Shown here piece by piece: positions 33,410-42,167 of a stretch of DNA of 64,000 nucleotides; position 1 is the stretch's first letter, and every line of letters starts with the position of its first letter. A program made the translations under genes and the position numbers. The notes under the pieces are model-generated. The model worked only from the letters and a program-made list of their open reading frames with translations. It searched no databases and had not been told where the DNA came from. The stretch is from Anaeromyxobacter diazotrophicus (GTDB lineage: Bacteria > Myxococcota > Myxococcia > Myxococcales > Anaeromyxobacteraceae): positions 611,564 to 675,563 of the forward strand of contig NZ_BJTG01000001.1 of assembly GCF_013340205.1 (NCBI RefSeq), read 5' to 3'.

Positions 33410-34168
33410 TTACCCGAACTTCCCCGTGACATAGTCCTCCGTCCGCTGCTCGCCCGGGTTCGTGAAGATGCGCTCGGTGGCGCCGGTCTCGACCAGCTCG
33501 CCCATGTAGAAGAAGGCGGTGTAGTCGGAGACCCGCGCCGCCTGCTGCATGTTGTGGGTGACGATGACGATGGTGTAGCGCTCCTTGAGCTCGTGCATGA
33601 GCTCCTCGATCTTGGCCGTGGCGACCGGGTCGAGGGCGCTCGCCGGCTCGTCCATGAGCAGGACCTCCGGCTCCACCGCCAGCGCGCGGGCGATGCAGAG
33701 CCGCTGCTGCTGCCCGCCCGAGAGCGAGGTGGCGGGCGCCTTGAGGCGGTCCTTCACCTCGTCCCACAGCGCCGCCTGCCGCAGGCACCGCTCGACGATC
33801 TCGTCGAGCGTGCCGCGGAAGCCGTTGAGCTTGAGGCCGGCCGCGACGTTGTCGCGGATGGACATGGTGGGGAACGGGTTCGGCCGCTGGAAGACCATGC
33901 CCACCCGCCGGCGCAGCAGCACCGGGTCCACCCCGCGCCGGTAGAGGTCCTCGCCGTCGAGGAAGACGCCGCCGTCGGAGCGCGCGCCCGGCACGAGCTC
34001 GTGCATGCGGTTGAGGCAGCGCAGGAAGGTGGACTTGCCGCAGCCGGACGGGCCGATGACCGCCATCACGGAGCTGGCCGGCACCTCCAGGGAGACATCG
34101 CGCAGCACGTGGCGGTCGCCGAACCAGGCCTGCAGCCGCTCGACCCGCAGCTTGGGGTCGGCGCTCAC
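33410..34168 (-). CDS. pstB: Phosphate ABC transporter ATPase
   Basis: A 252-residue ATPase. Walker [10 protein letters not shown] near 39, then [12 protein letters not shown]-loop [13 protein letters not shown] (the PNPFP is diagnostic of PstB), signature [13 protein letters not shown], Walker [13 protein letters not shown], and switch THNMQQ. It energises high-affinity phosphate import. GTG 34168 overlaps the pstA stop (GTGA). Confidence 0.97.
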   Translation of the reverse strand: MSADPKLRVERLQAWFGDRHVLRDVSLEVPASSVMAVIGPSGCGKSTFLRCLNRMHELVPGARSDGGVFLDGEDLYRRGVDPVLLRRRVGMVFQRPNPFPTMSIRDNVAAGLKLNGFRGTLDEIVERCLRQAALWDEVKDRLKAPATSLSGGQQQRLCIARALAVEPEVLLMDEPASALDPVATAKIEELMHELKERYTIVIVTHNMQQAARVSDYTAFFYMGELVETGATERIFTNPGEQRTEDYVTGKFG

Positions 34169-35016
34169 GCGTGCCCCCCGCCGGCCGCGCTGCGCCGGAG
34201 CGCGAAGCGCGCGAGGAGGTTGAGGCCTCCCACGAGGAGCAGCAGCACCAGGGCGGCGCTCCAGGCCTTCTGGTGCCAGTCCTCGTAGGGGCTGATGGCG
34301 TAGTTGAAGATCTGCACGGTGAGCGAGGCGGTGGGCTGGTCGGGTCGCACGTTCCAGTACTGATTGTTGAGCGAGGTGAAGAGCAGGGGCGCCGTCTCGC
34401 CCGCGGCGCGGGCGATGGCGAGGAGCACGGCCGTGACGACGCCCCCCAGCGCCGTCCGCAGCACGACCCGGAGGCTGGTCTTCCAGGCCGGCACCCCGAG
34501 CGCCAGGGACGCCTCCCGGAGCGACTGCGGCACGAGCCGCACCAGCTCCTCCGTGGAGCGGGCCAGGGTGGGGACCATGAGCAGCGCCAGGGCGAGCCCG
34601 CCGGCCAGCATCGAGAACCGGTGCATGGTGACGACCACCAGGCCGTAGGCGACGATGCCGATGACGATCGAGGGGACGCCCGAGAAGACCTCGGCGGTGA
34701 ACCGGACCGCGCGGCCGAACGGGCCGTCGCCGCGCTCGGCCAGGAACACGCCCGCGCCGATGCCGAGCGGGAGGCCGACGAGGCACGCCAGCCCGACCAG
34801 CATCGCCGTGCCGAGGATGGCGTTGCCCACCCCGCCCCCCGGCTCGCCGACCGGCGTGGGGAGGGAGGTGAAGAACGAGAGGTTGAGCCCGGCCGCCCCG
34901 TGCGAGACCACGAGCCACAGGAGCGAGCCGAGCGGGATCACCGCCACCAGGACCATCGCCCCGCACAGGATGGTCACGGCGACGTTGACGGTGCGGCGCA
35001 GCGCGAGCGACCTCAT
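34165..35016 (-). CDS. pstA: Phosphate ABC transporter permease PstA
   Basis: A 283-residue permease with six helices. Landmarks: [30 protein letters not shown] early, [15 protein letters not shown], and the EAA loop [29 protein letters not shown]. With PstC it forms the membrane channel. ATG 35016 overlaps the pstC stop (ATGA). Confidence 0.96.
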   Translation of the reverse strand: MRSLALRRTVNVAVTILCGAMVLVAVIPLGSLLWLVVSHGAAGLNLSFFTSLPTPVGEPGGGVGNAILGTAMLVGLACLVGLPLGIGAGVFLAERGDGPFGRAVRFTAEVFSGVPSIVIGIVAYGLVVVTMHRFSMLAGGLALALLMVPTLARSTEELVRLVPQSLREASLALGVPAWKTSLRVVLRTALGGVVTAVLLAIARAAGETAPLLFTSLNNQYWNVRPDQPTASLTVQIFNYAISPYEDWHQKAWSAALVLLLLVGGLNLLARFALRRSAAGGGHA

Positions 35017-35963
35017 GCCGCCGCCCTCCCGCCCCGCGCGACGAGCCGCACCAGCAGGCGCGCGGCGGAGTTCATCACCAGCGCCAGCCCGAACAGCACC
35101 AGCGCGAGCCCCGCCAGCGCCCCGAGGTGCAGCGCGCCGCTCGCCTCGGCGAACTCGTTCGCGATGACCGCCGGCAGCGAGTACCCCGGCGCGAAGAGCG
35201 AGGCGGAGATCTCGGGCGCGTTCCCGATGACCATGGTGACGGCCATCGTCTCGCCGAGCGCCCGGCCGAGGCCGAGCAGCACCGCGCCCAGGATGCCGGG
35301 GCGGGCGTACGGCAGGACCGCGAGCCGGATCGCCTCCCAGCGCGTGGCGCCGAGCGCGAGCGCGCCCTCGCGCAGCGAGGAGGGGACGGTCTTCAGCACC
35401 TCGCTCGTCACCGAGGAGATGGTGGGGAGGATCATGATGGCGAGCAGGAGGCCGGCCGCGAGGTAGCCGAGCCCGATGGGCGCGCCCCGGAACAACGGCA
35501 GGAAGCCGAGGGCGCGCCCCAGCGCCGGCTCGACGTGGTCGCGCAGGAGCGGCACCACCACGAACAGGCCCCAGAGCCCGTAGACGACGCTGGGGATGGC
35601 CGCCAGGGTCTCGATGAGGAACGACACGATCGGCCGGAGCCGGGGCGGCCCCATCTCGGAGAGGAACAGCGCCAGCCCGACCGAGACCGGCACTGCCACG
35701 AGCAGGGCGACGCCGCTCGTCACGAGCGTGCCGTAGACGAACGGCAGCGCGCCGAACGAGCCCAGCACCGGGTCCCAGTCGCGGTCGAGGAGGAACCGCA
35801 GCCCGCCCTTGGCCAGGGCGGGCTGCGCGACCCGGTAGAGCTCCAGCACCACCACCCCGACCACCAGCAGCACCGCCCCGCCCAGCGCGGTCAGCACGGC
35901 CGCGAACAGGCGGTCGCCGGCGTGGCCGCCGGCGGCGGCGCGCGGCGGGCGGGGCGGGGCCAT
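35013..35963 (-). CDS. pstC: Phosphate ABC transporter permease PstC
   Basis: A 316-residue permease with six helices. The [19 protein letters not shown] segment and [20 protein letters not shown] loop are typical. ATG 35963 lies 31 bp after the pstS stop; an in-frame TTG at 36011 would overlap pstS and was rejected. A basic, Pro-rich N-terminus precedes TM1. Confidence 0.95.
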   Translation of the reverse strand: MAPPRPPRAAAGGHAGDRLFAAVLTALGGAVLLVVGVVVLELYRVAQPALAKGGLRFLLDRDWDPVLGSFGALPFVYGTLVTSGVALLVAVPVSVGLALFLSEMGPPRLRPIVSFLIETLAAIPSVVYGLWGLFVVVPLLRDHVEPALGRALGFLPLFRGAPIGLGYLAAGLLLAIMILPTISSVTSEVLKTVPSSLREGALALGATRWEAIRLAVLPYARPGILGAVLLGLGRALGETMAVTMVIGNAPEISASLFAPGYSLPAVIANEFAEASGALHLGALAGLALVLFGLALVMNSAARLLVRLVARGGRAAA

Positions 35964-35994
35964 GGTCGAGGGACCGCGCGCGGCGGTCGCGAGC

Positions 35995-37032
35995 TCAGCG
36001 GGAGGTGGCAAGGGAGACCGGCTTCCCCTGGACGGTGATCGAGGCGAGGGTCTTCTCGAGCTGCGCCACCACGGGCTTCGGGAGCGGGGCGTAGTCGAGG
36101 CCGGGCGCGGTGTGCTGCCCGTCGTGGACGGCCCACCACAGGAAGTGCACCAGCGCCTCGCCCTTCGCCTTGTCCTGCTGATCCCGGTACACGAGCAAGT
36201 AGGTGAAGGAGGCGATCGGGTAGGCGTCCGCGCCCCGCGCGTCGGTGATGGAGACGCGGTAGTCGGGCGGGACGTCCACGCCGGCCGCGGCGGCGGACGT
36301 GGCCGCGAGCGAGGGCCGGACGAAGTGGCCGTCGTGGTTCTTCAGCGAGGCCATGGCGAGCTTGTTCTGGGTGGCGTAGGCGAGCTCGACGTAGCCGAGG
36401 GCGCCGGGGGTCTGCTTCACGAGCCCGGTCACGCCCTCGTTGCCCTTGGCGCCGAGGCCGGCCGGCCACTTGACGCTCTTGCCGGCGCCCACCTTCGACT
36501 TCCACGCCGGCGAGACCTTGGCGAGGTAGTCGGTGAAGATGGCGGTCGTGCCGGAGCCGTCCGAGCGGTGGACGATGGTGACCGGGACGTCGGGGAGCTT
36601 CGCGCCCGGGTTGTCCTTCGCGAGGCGGGGGTCGTTCCAGCGGGTGATCTCGCCCAGGAAGAGCGCCGCCAGCGTCTCGGGGGTGAGGCGGAGGTCGGCC
36701 ACCGGGGCCTGGTAGGTGACGACGACGGCGCCGAGGACGGTCGGGACGTGCTGCAGGCCGGGGGCCTTGGCCAGCTCCTCGTCGGTCAGGGGGGCGTCGG
36801 AGGCGCCGAAGTCGACGGTGCGCGCCGTGATCTGCTGGATGCCGCCGCCGGAGCCGATGGACTGGTAGTTGAACCGGAGCTCGGGCTTCAGCTTGTTGTA
36901 GTCGCTGAACCACTTGGAATAGAGCGGGAACGGGAAGGTCGCCCCGGCGCCGGTGATGAGCAGCGAGTCGGCGCGGGCGGAGCCGAGCGCCGCGAGGGCG
37001 AGGAGCGCGGCGAGGCGCAGCGTCTTCATCAT
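35995..37032 (-). CDS. pstS: Phosphate-binding periplasmic protein PstS
   Basis: A 345-residue binding protein. A signal peptide (1-21, ending SARA) precedes LLITGAGATFPFPLYSKW. Phosphate-contacting segments are seen: IGSGGGIQQI, DFGASDAPL and RSDGSGTT. The ATG is preceded by AAGGAGA with good spacing. A candidate Pho box lies 50-78 bp upstream, suggesting direct PhoB control. First gene of pstSCAB-phoU. Confidence 0.97.
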   Translation of the reverse strand: MMKTLRLAALLALAALGSARADSLLITGAGATFPFPLYSKWFSDYNKLKPELRFNYQSIGSGGGIQQITARTVDFGASDAPLTDEELAKAPGLQHVPTVLGAVVVTYQAPVADLRLTPETLAALFLGEITRWNDPRLAKDNPGAKLPDVPVTIVHRSDGSGTTAIFTDYLAKVSPAWKSKVGAGKSVKWPAGLGAKGNEGVTGLVKQTPGALGYVELAYATQNKLAMASLKNHDGHFVRPSLAATSAAAAGVDVPPDYRVSITDARGADAYPIASFTYLLVYRDQQDKAKGEALVHFLWWAVHDGQHTAPGLDYAPLPKPVVAQLEKTLASITVQGKPVSLATSR

Positions 37033-37081
37033 GTGGTCTCCTTGAGCCTTGAAATCGGTCGCGGAGGGTTTAGGCCCGGCG

Positions 37082-37110
37082 CGTGGCGGTTCGGTGACGG
37101 CGGGGTGAAG
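37082..37110 (-). promoter_or_regulatory. Candidate Pho box upstream of pstS
   Basis: On the minus strand three 7-nt units, CTTCACC, CGTCACC and CGCCACG, are spaced 11 nt apart (4-nt spacers). This matches the architecture of PhoB sites (direct CTGTCAT-like repeats, 11-bp period). It sits 50 bp upstream of the pstS ATG, with a CCTAAACCC that could serve as the -10 about 10 bp downstream. Confidence 0.55.
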
Positions 37111-37176
37111 GTTGCGGGAAGCCCGCTCCCGCCCGCTGGTTCTAGCGTCTTCGCCGCCCGCGGCCGGGGCGCGTCG

Positions 37177-38313
37177 TCACGCCCCGGGCAGCTTCACCCA
37201 GAAGCGGCTCCCCGACGCGCCGCTCACCACGCCCACCTCGCCTCCCTGGGCCTGCACCAGGTGCTTGACGATGGCGAGGCCGAGGCCCGTGCCTCCCTGC
37301 TCGCGCCCCCGGCCGGGATCGGCCCGGTAGAAGCGCTCGAAGAGCCGCGGGAGGTGGTGGGCGGCGATCCCCGGGCCGCTGTCGGCGACCGTGAGGAGCA
37401 CCTCGCGCTCGCCGCGCGCGGCCGACACCTCGATCCGGCCGCCGGCGGGCGTGTACTTCACGGCGTTGTCCACCAGGTTCACGAGCACGTGCTCGAGGGC
37501 CCGCCCGTCGGCGCGCACCGCGAGCGGCTGCTCGACGGCGCCGGTGAGCGCGAGGCGCTTCTCCGCCGCCCGGCCCGCGTGCAGCTCGAGCACGGTCTGC
37601 ACGAGCGGCTGCAGCTCCACCCGCTCGAGCTGCATCACCCACTGGCCGGACTCGACCCGCGACAGGTCGAGCAGGTCCGCGGTCAGCCGGGAGAGCCGCT
37701 CCGCCTGGCGGGCGATCATCTCCGCGAACTGCCGCGCCGCGCCGGGGTCCTCCAGGGCGCCGCCGAGCAGCGTGTCGGCGGCGCCGCGGATGGCGGCGAT
37801 CGGGGTGCGGAGCTCGTGGCTCGCGTTGGCGACGAAGTCGCGCCGCGTCGCCGCGGCCCGGCGCGCCTCCGTGACGTCGCGCAGGAGCACCAGCACCTCG
37901 CCCCGCAGGAGCGGCGCCACCTGCGCCTGGAACGATCGCCGCCGCGCCGGCAGCTCGAGCTCGATCGCGCGGCCGGTGCCCTCCAGCGCGCGCCGCACCG
38001 CCTCGTCCAGCTCGGCGGAGCGGGTGATCTCGATGGGGGAGAGCCCGGTGGCGCGCCCGCTCGGCGCCAGCGCCTCGAAGGCGGCGTTGGCGGCGCGGAT
38101 GAGGCCGTCCTTCCCGACCACCGCCGCCGCGTCGGGCAGCGCGGCGAGGATCTCCCGCTCCGGCTCCTCCTTGGTGCGGGCCCGCTCCTCGCGGGTGTGG
38201 ACGAGCCCGCCCAGCAGCTCGAGCTCGGCCGGCAGCTCGGCGCGCGGCCCGCCGGCGAGCTCGTCCTGCAGCGCCCGGATCGCCTGCGCCAGCCGCGTCT
38301 TGAAGAGCGCCAC
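37177..38313 (-). CDS. phoR: Phosphate-regulon histidine kinase PhoR, membrane-free
   Basis: A 378-residue kinase. A coiled-coil start (1-50) precedes a PAS domain (about 52-150) and a dimerisation/phosphoacceptor helix with FVANASHELRTPIAAI near 160-175. The ATPase domain has NLVDNAVKYTP, VADSGPGI, LFERFYR and GTGLGLAIV. Unlike most PhoR proteins it has no transmembrane helix, so signal input must come through cytosolic partners such as PhoU or the PAS domain. It follows phoB by 9 bp. Confidence 0.92.
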   Translation of the reverse strand: MALFKTRLAQAIRALQDELAGGPRAELPAELELLGGLVHTREERARTKEEPEREILAALPDAAAVVGKDGLIRAANAAFEALAPSGRATGLSPIEITRSAELDEAVRRALEGTGRAIELELPARRRSFQAQVAPLLRGEVLVLLRDVTEARRAAATRRDFVANASHELRTPIAAIRGAADTLLGGALEDPGAARQFAEMIARQAERLSRLTADLLDLSRVESGQWVMQLERVELQPLVQTVLELHAGRAAEKRLALTGAVEQPLAVRADGRALEHVLVNLVDNAVKYTPAGGRIEVSAARGEREVLLTVADSGPGIAAHHLPRLFERFYRADPGRGREQGGTGLGLAIVKHLVQAQGGEVGVVSGASGSRFWVKLPGA

Positions 38314-38322
38314 GGCGGCGGC

Positions 38323-39027
38323 TCAGTCGCGCTCGGAGGGGGGGACCAGCCGGTAGCCCACCCCGCGCACCGTCTCGAGCAGATCGCGGGCCGGGCCGAG
38401 CTTCTCGCGCAGCCGCTTCACGTGGGTGTCGACGGTGCGGGTCTCGAGCTCGCTCGACATCTCCCAGACGTCCTGGAGCAGCTGCTCGCGCGACTGCACG
38501 CGCCCGGCCCGGGACATGAGGGTGACGAGCAGGCGGAACTCGAGCGGCGTGAGCGTCACCTCCTCGCCGGCGACGAAGGCGCGGTGGGCCTCGACGTCGA
38601 CGCGGATGGCGCCGACCGGCTCGGGGCCGCGCCCCGCCTCGGCCGGCGCGGGGGCGCCGTGGACGCGGCGCAGGAGCGCCTTCACCCGCAGCACCAGCTC
38701 GCGGACGCTGAAGGGCTTCGTGACGTAGTCCTCGGCGCCCAGCTCGAACCCGACGACCTTGTCCACCTCCTCGCCCTTGGCGGTGAGCATCATCACCGGG
38801 ACGCCGCGGGTGCGCGGGTCGCTCTTGAGCGTCCGGCACACCTCGGTGCCGGACAGGTCGGGCAGCATGAGGTCGAGCAGGACGAGGTCGGGGACGCGGC
38901 GGCGCAGCTGGGCCAGCGCCTCGGCGCCGCTCGCGGCGAGCAGCGTCTCGAAGCCGGCCTGCCGGAGGTTGAAGTCGAGCACCGAGAGCAGGTCTCGCTC
39001 GTCGTCCACGATGAGGATGGCGGGCAC
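38323..39027 (-). CDS. phoB: Phosphate-regulon response regulator PhoB
   Basis: A 234-residue OmpR-family regulator. Receiver: VDDE, phospho-Asp D52 in LLDLMLPD, LTAKGEE and YVTKPFS. The winged-helix domain (about 135-230) has LTPLEFRLLVTLMSRAGRVQSREQLL and RTVDTHVKRLREKLG. It would bind the Pho box upstream of pstS. It is followed by phoR, and its promoter faces the diguanylate cyclase gene. Confidence 0.95.
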   Translation of the reverse strand: MPAILIVDDERDLLSVLDFNLRQAGFETLLAASGAEALAQLRRRVPDLVLLDLMLPDLSGTEVCRTLKSDPRTRGVPVMMLTAKGEEVDKVVGFELGAEDYVTKPFSVRELVLRVKALLRRVHGAPAPAEAGRGPEPVGAIRVDVEAHRAFVAGEEVTLTPLEFRLLVTLMSRAGRVQSREQLLQDVWEMSSELETRTVDTHVKRLREKLGPARDLLETVRGVGYRLVPPSERD

Positions 39028-39228
39028 GCCGCGATTCTAAGGCGCGCCGTGTCGGGAACGTGGCGACCCGGCGACGACCCGGTGATTTCGCGCGGGGAGC
39101 GCCCCATCCGACCGCTTGCGTCCACTTACCTGACCCCACAGACGCTCGGTTGACGTGGATCCCCAGGGTAGGCTCAGCTGGGTCATCCCGCCGTACCTCC
39201 GGAGCGAGGCACGTCTCCAGGACTTTCC

Positions 39229-40164
39229 ATGCCCGGGCGCGCGCCGCGCCGCGGCCACCGCCTCACCCATGCGGCGGGGGTGCTGCTCGCGCGCGCGGAG
39301 GCCTGGACAGCCCGCCTGCCGCGGCGCGCCGCGCTGGCGCTGGCGCTCGTGCTGATGGGCTGCGTGGCGCTCGGCGACCACCTCACCGGCGCCGACGTCT
39401 CGTTCACGCTCCTCTACCTCGGCCCCATCGGGCTCGCCACCTGGTTCGTCTCCCTCCGCGCCGGCGTGCTGGTCTCGACCCAGAGCGCGCTCATCTCCTC
39501 CGCGGTGGACCTCATGACCCGCCGCGAGCCGCTGCCGCTCGGGGTGGTGGCCTGGAACCTGGCGGTGCAGCTCGGGGTCTTCCTCGCGCTCACGCTCCTC
39601 TTCGGCGCGCTCAAGAACCGGCTCGAGGTCGAGCAGCAGCTCGCCCGCACCGACCCCCTCACCCACGTGTCGAACCGGCGCGACTTCGTCGAGCAGGCGG
39701 GGGTGGAGCTGGAGCGGGCGCGCCGCACCGGCCGCCCCATCACCGTCGCCTACCTCGACTGCGACGACTTCAAGGTCATCAACGACCGGTTCGGCCACGC
39801 CCAGGGCGACCTGCTCCTGGTGGCCGTGGCGAGCACCCTCCGCCACGGCACCCGGGCGGTGGACACGGTGGCGCGCCTGGGCGGCGACGAGTTCGGCCTC
39901 CTCTGGGTGGACACGGACGGGGTCACCGCCGAGGCGCTCACGACGCGGCTCCGGACGGCGCTGCAGGAGACGATGGCCGGCTACGGCTGGATCGTCACCT
40001 TCAGCATCGGCGCGGTCACCTTCCTGGCGCCGCCCCTCTCGGTGGACGACATGCTCGGCCACGCGGATCGCCTCATGTACGAGGCGAAGCGGTCGGGCAA
40101 GGACGCGGCGCGGTTCCAGGTCATCGGCACCCAGCTCTCGCTGCCGCTGGAGAAGGCGGGCTGA
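39229..40164 (+). CDS. Membrane-bound diguanylate cyclase
   Basis: A 311-residue protein with about four membrane helices (35-125) and a GGDEF domain. It has TDPLTHVSNRRDF, the substrate loop DDFKVINDRFGH, an intact active site GGDEF at 218-222, and an I-site RAVD at 209-212, five residues upstream. So it should make c-di-GMP and be inhibited by its product. No regulatory partner gene is linked. ATG 39229 was chosen; 201 bp separate it from phoB. Confidence 0.93.
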   Translation: MPGRAPRRGHRLTHAAGVLLARAEAWTARLPRRAALALALVLMGCVALGDHLTGADVSFTLLYLGPIGLATWFVSLRAGVLVSTQSALISSAVDLMTRREPLPLGVVAWNLAVQLGVFLALTLLFGALKNRLEVEQQLARTDPLTHVSNRRDFVEQAGVELERARRTGRPITVAYLDCDDFKVINDRFGHAQGDLLLVAVASTLRHGTRAVDTVARLGGDEFGLLWVDTDGVTAEALTTRLRTALQETMAGYGWIVTFSIGAVTFLAPPLSVDDMLGHADRLMYEAKRSGKDAARFQVIGTQLSLPLEKAG

Positions 40165-40198
40165 GGCAGGCTCCGGCACGATGGGCTAGAGTGCCGCG

Positions 40199-41449
40199 AT
40201 GAAATACTTCGCCACCTGCGCCAAGGGCACCGAGGGCGCGCTCCGCCGGGAGCTCTCGGCGCTGCGGCTGCACGCGGTCCGCGGCGAGCAAGGCGGCGTC
40301 TCGTTCGAGGGGAAGCTCGAGGCCGGCCTCGCCGCCTGCCTGCACAGCCGCGTGGCCATGCGCGTGCTGCTCGAGCTGGCGCGCTTCCCCGCCGGCGACG
40401 CGGCCTCCCTCTACGACGGCGCGCGGGCGGTGGACTGGAGCGCCTGGCTCACCACCCGCACCACGCTCGCGGTCGAGTCCACGCTGCGCGACTCCGGCCT
40501 CACCCACTCCGGCTACGCCGCCCTCAAGGTGAAGGACGCGGTGGTGGACGCGCTGCGCGACAAGCTGGGGGCGCGGCCCGACGTCGATCCGAAGGACCCC
40601 GACGTCCGGATCGTGCTCCACGTCGCCGGCGACGAGGCCACGCTGTCGCTCGATCTGGCCGGCGAGCCGCTCCACCGCCGTGGCTACCGCTCCGGCATGA
40701 CCCCGGCGCCGCTCAAGGAGACCCTGGCCGCCGCCGTGCTGGCCCTGGGGGGCGTCGACCGCGAGCGGCCGTTCATCGACCCCATGTGCGGCTCCGGCAC
40801 GCTCGCCATCGAGCACGCGCTCGCGGCGCGCCGCATCGCCCCCGGGCTGGGCCGCCCGTTCGGCTTCCAGCGCTGGCCCGCCTACCGCGGCGCGCTCCAG
40901 TCCACCTGGGACCGCATGAAGGAGGAGGCGCGCCGCGCCGCGCTGCCCGCCGCGCCGGCGCCCATCGTCGCCCGCGACCTCTTCACCAAGGCGCTCGACG
41001 CCGCCCGGAAGAACGCCGCCGCCGCCGGCGTGCTGGCCGACCTGCGCTTCGAGCGCGGCGACGTGCGCGACCTCGCGCCCGAGCCGGGGATGGCGCCGGG
41101 GACGCTGTGCATGAACCCGCCCTACGGCGAGCGGCTCATGGGGAAGCCGGGCGACGAGGAGCGCGGGAGAGCGGGCGGCGCGCCGCGCGGCGCACGCCCG
41201 GGCGCCGGCCGGCGCGGGGGCCGCGAGGAGCCGCCCGCCTTCGACCGCCGCGCCGCGCACGTCTCGCAGCTCAAGCTGGAGGGGCTCTACCGCGGGATGG
41301 CCGAGGCGCTGGGCCGCTTCCACGGCTGGAGCGCGGTGCTCCTGTCCGGCAACCCGCACCTCGACGCCGCCATGGGCCGGGCCGAGGTGCGGCACCGGCT
41401 CTGGAATGGGCCGCTCGAGGTCCGGCTGCTCCGCTATCGCCTGCGGTGA
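40199..41449 (+). CDS. RlmL-like THUMP RNA methyltransferase, long form
   Basis: A 416-residue enzyme. The N-terminal ferredoxin-like part begins MKYFATCAKGTEGALRREL. The THUMP domain is around HSGYAALKVKDAVVDALRD. The Rossmann domain has FIDPMCGSGTLAIEHA near 200 and MNPPYGERL near 308. A Gly/Arg-rich insertion of about 35 residues follows the NPPY motif, which is unusual for the family. It probably methylates N2 of a guanosine in 23S rRNA. It is a paralogue of the short form at 23983. Confidence 0.9.
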   Translation: MKYFATCAKGTEGALRRELSALRLHAVRGEQGGVSFEGKLEAGLAACLHSRVAMRVLLELARFPAGDAASLYDGARAVDWSAWLTTRTTLAVESTLRDSGLTHSGYAALKVKDAVVDALRDKLGARPDVDPKDPDVRIVLHVAGDEATLSLDLAGEPLHRRGYRSGMTPAPLKETLAAAVLALGGVDRERPFIDPMCGSGTLAIEHALAARRIAPGLGRPFGFQRWPAYRGALQSTWDRMKEEARRAALPAAPAPIVARDLFTKALDAARKNAAAAGVLADLRFERGDVRDLAPEPGMAPGTLCMNPPYGERLMGKPGDEERGRAGGAPRGARPGAGRRGGREEPPAFDRRAAHVSQLKLEGLYRGMAEALGRFHGWSAVLLSGNPHLDAAMGRAEVRHRLWNGPLEVRLLRYRLR

Positions 41450-41456
41450 GCTCCGC

Positions 41457-41481
41457 GCCGGGGGCGAGCCCCCGCCCTACG
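41457..41481. repeat. Dispersed palindrome, copy 3
   Basis: GCCGGGGG, CGAG, CCCCCGCC, then CTACG between two convergent genes. Its CTA (41477-41479) is the TAG stop codon of the O-methyltransferase gene. It probably acts as a two-sided hairpin at the 3' ends. Confidence 0.75.
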
Positions 41482-42154
41482 CGACCTTGACCCCCATCGC
41501 CAGCCCCTCGGCGGTGGGCAGCATCGTGGCGCGGAAGCGCCCGCCGCGCGCCAGCCGCTCGGCGAAGGCGCGCAGCGGCGCCACCGCCGCGGCGTCCTCA
41601 CCCGCCGGCGCGCGCTCGTGGACGTGGCCGAAGGCGAAGGCGTTGTCGCCGAGGACGATCCCGCCCACGCGCAGGTGCTCCTCGGCCCAGGCCAGGTAGG
41701 CCGGGTAGCCCTGCTTGTCGGCGTCGACGAAGACGAGGTCGAACGGTCCCTCCCCCTCCACCTCGCGCAGCCGCTCCAGCGCCGGGCCCACGTGCACGCG
41801 CACCTGGCCGGCCACGCCGGCCCGCTCGAACGAGGCGCGCGCCAGCGCGGCGCGGGCCGGGTCGAGCTCGAAGGTGTGGAGGACGCCCTCCGGCCCCATG
41901 CCGCGCGCGAGGCACACGCCGCTGTAGCCGCCCAGGGTCCCGATCTCGACCGCGCGCCGCGCGCCCGCCGCCCGGGCCAGCACCTCCAGGTGCAGCCCGT
42001 CCATCGGGCCGACCGCGATGGGGGGCAGCCCGGCGCGCGCGGAGCGCTCGCGGATCTCGCGCAGCACCGCGTCCTCCGGCGCGAAGACCTCCTCGGCCCA
42101 GCGCGCCAGCGCCGGGTCGCCCTGACCGAAGCCCTTCACCAGGGGCGATCCCAT
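41477..42154 (-). CDS. O-methyltransferase family 3
   Basis: A 225-residue SAM-dependent enzyme of the catechol/caffeoyl-CoA O-methyltransferase type. AVEIGTLGGYSGVCLARGM near 70 is the SAM site, then HTFELDPARAALARASFERAG and LVFVDADKQGYPAYLAWA with the metal-binding Asp, and GDNAFAFG. The ATG follows GAGGAGG with good spacing. It is 13 bp downstream of the thioredoxin-like gene and likely cotranscribed. The methyl acceptor is unknown. Confidence 0.9.
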   Translation of the reverse strand: MGSPLVKGFGQGDPALARWAEEVFAPEDAVLREIRERSARAGLPPIAVGPMDGLHLEVLARAAGARRAVEIGTLGGYSGVCLARGMGPEGVLHTFELDPARAALARASFERAGVAGQVRVHVGPALERLREVEGEGPFDLVFVDADKQGYPAYLAWAEEHLRVGGIVLGDNAFAFGHVHERAPAGEDAAAVAPLRAFAERLARGGRFRATMLPTAEGLAMGVKVA

Positions 42155-42167
42155 GGCGTCCTCCTCC

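Noticed and set aside
39040..39228. c-di-GMP riboswitch upstream of the diguanylate cyclase gene
   Set aside because: The conserved GEMM core elements were not found in this leader.
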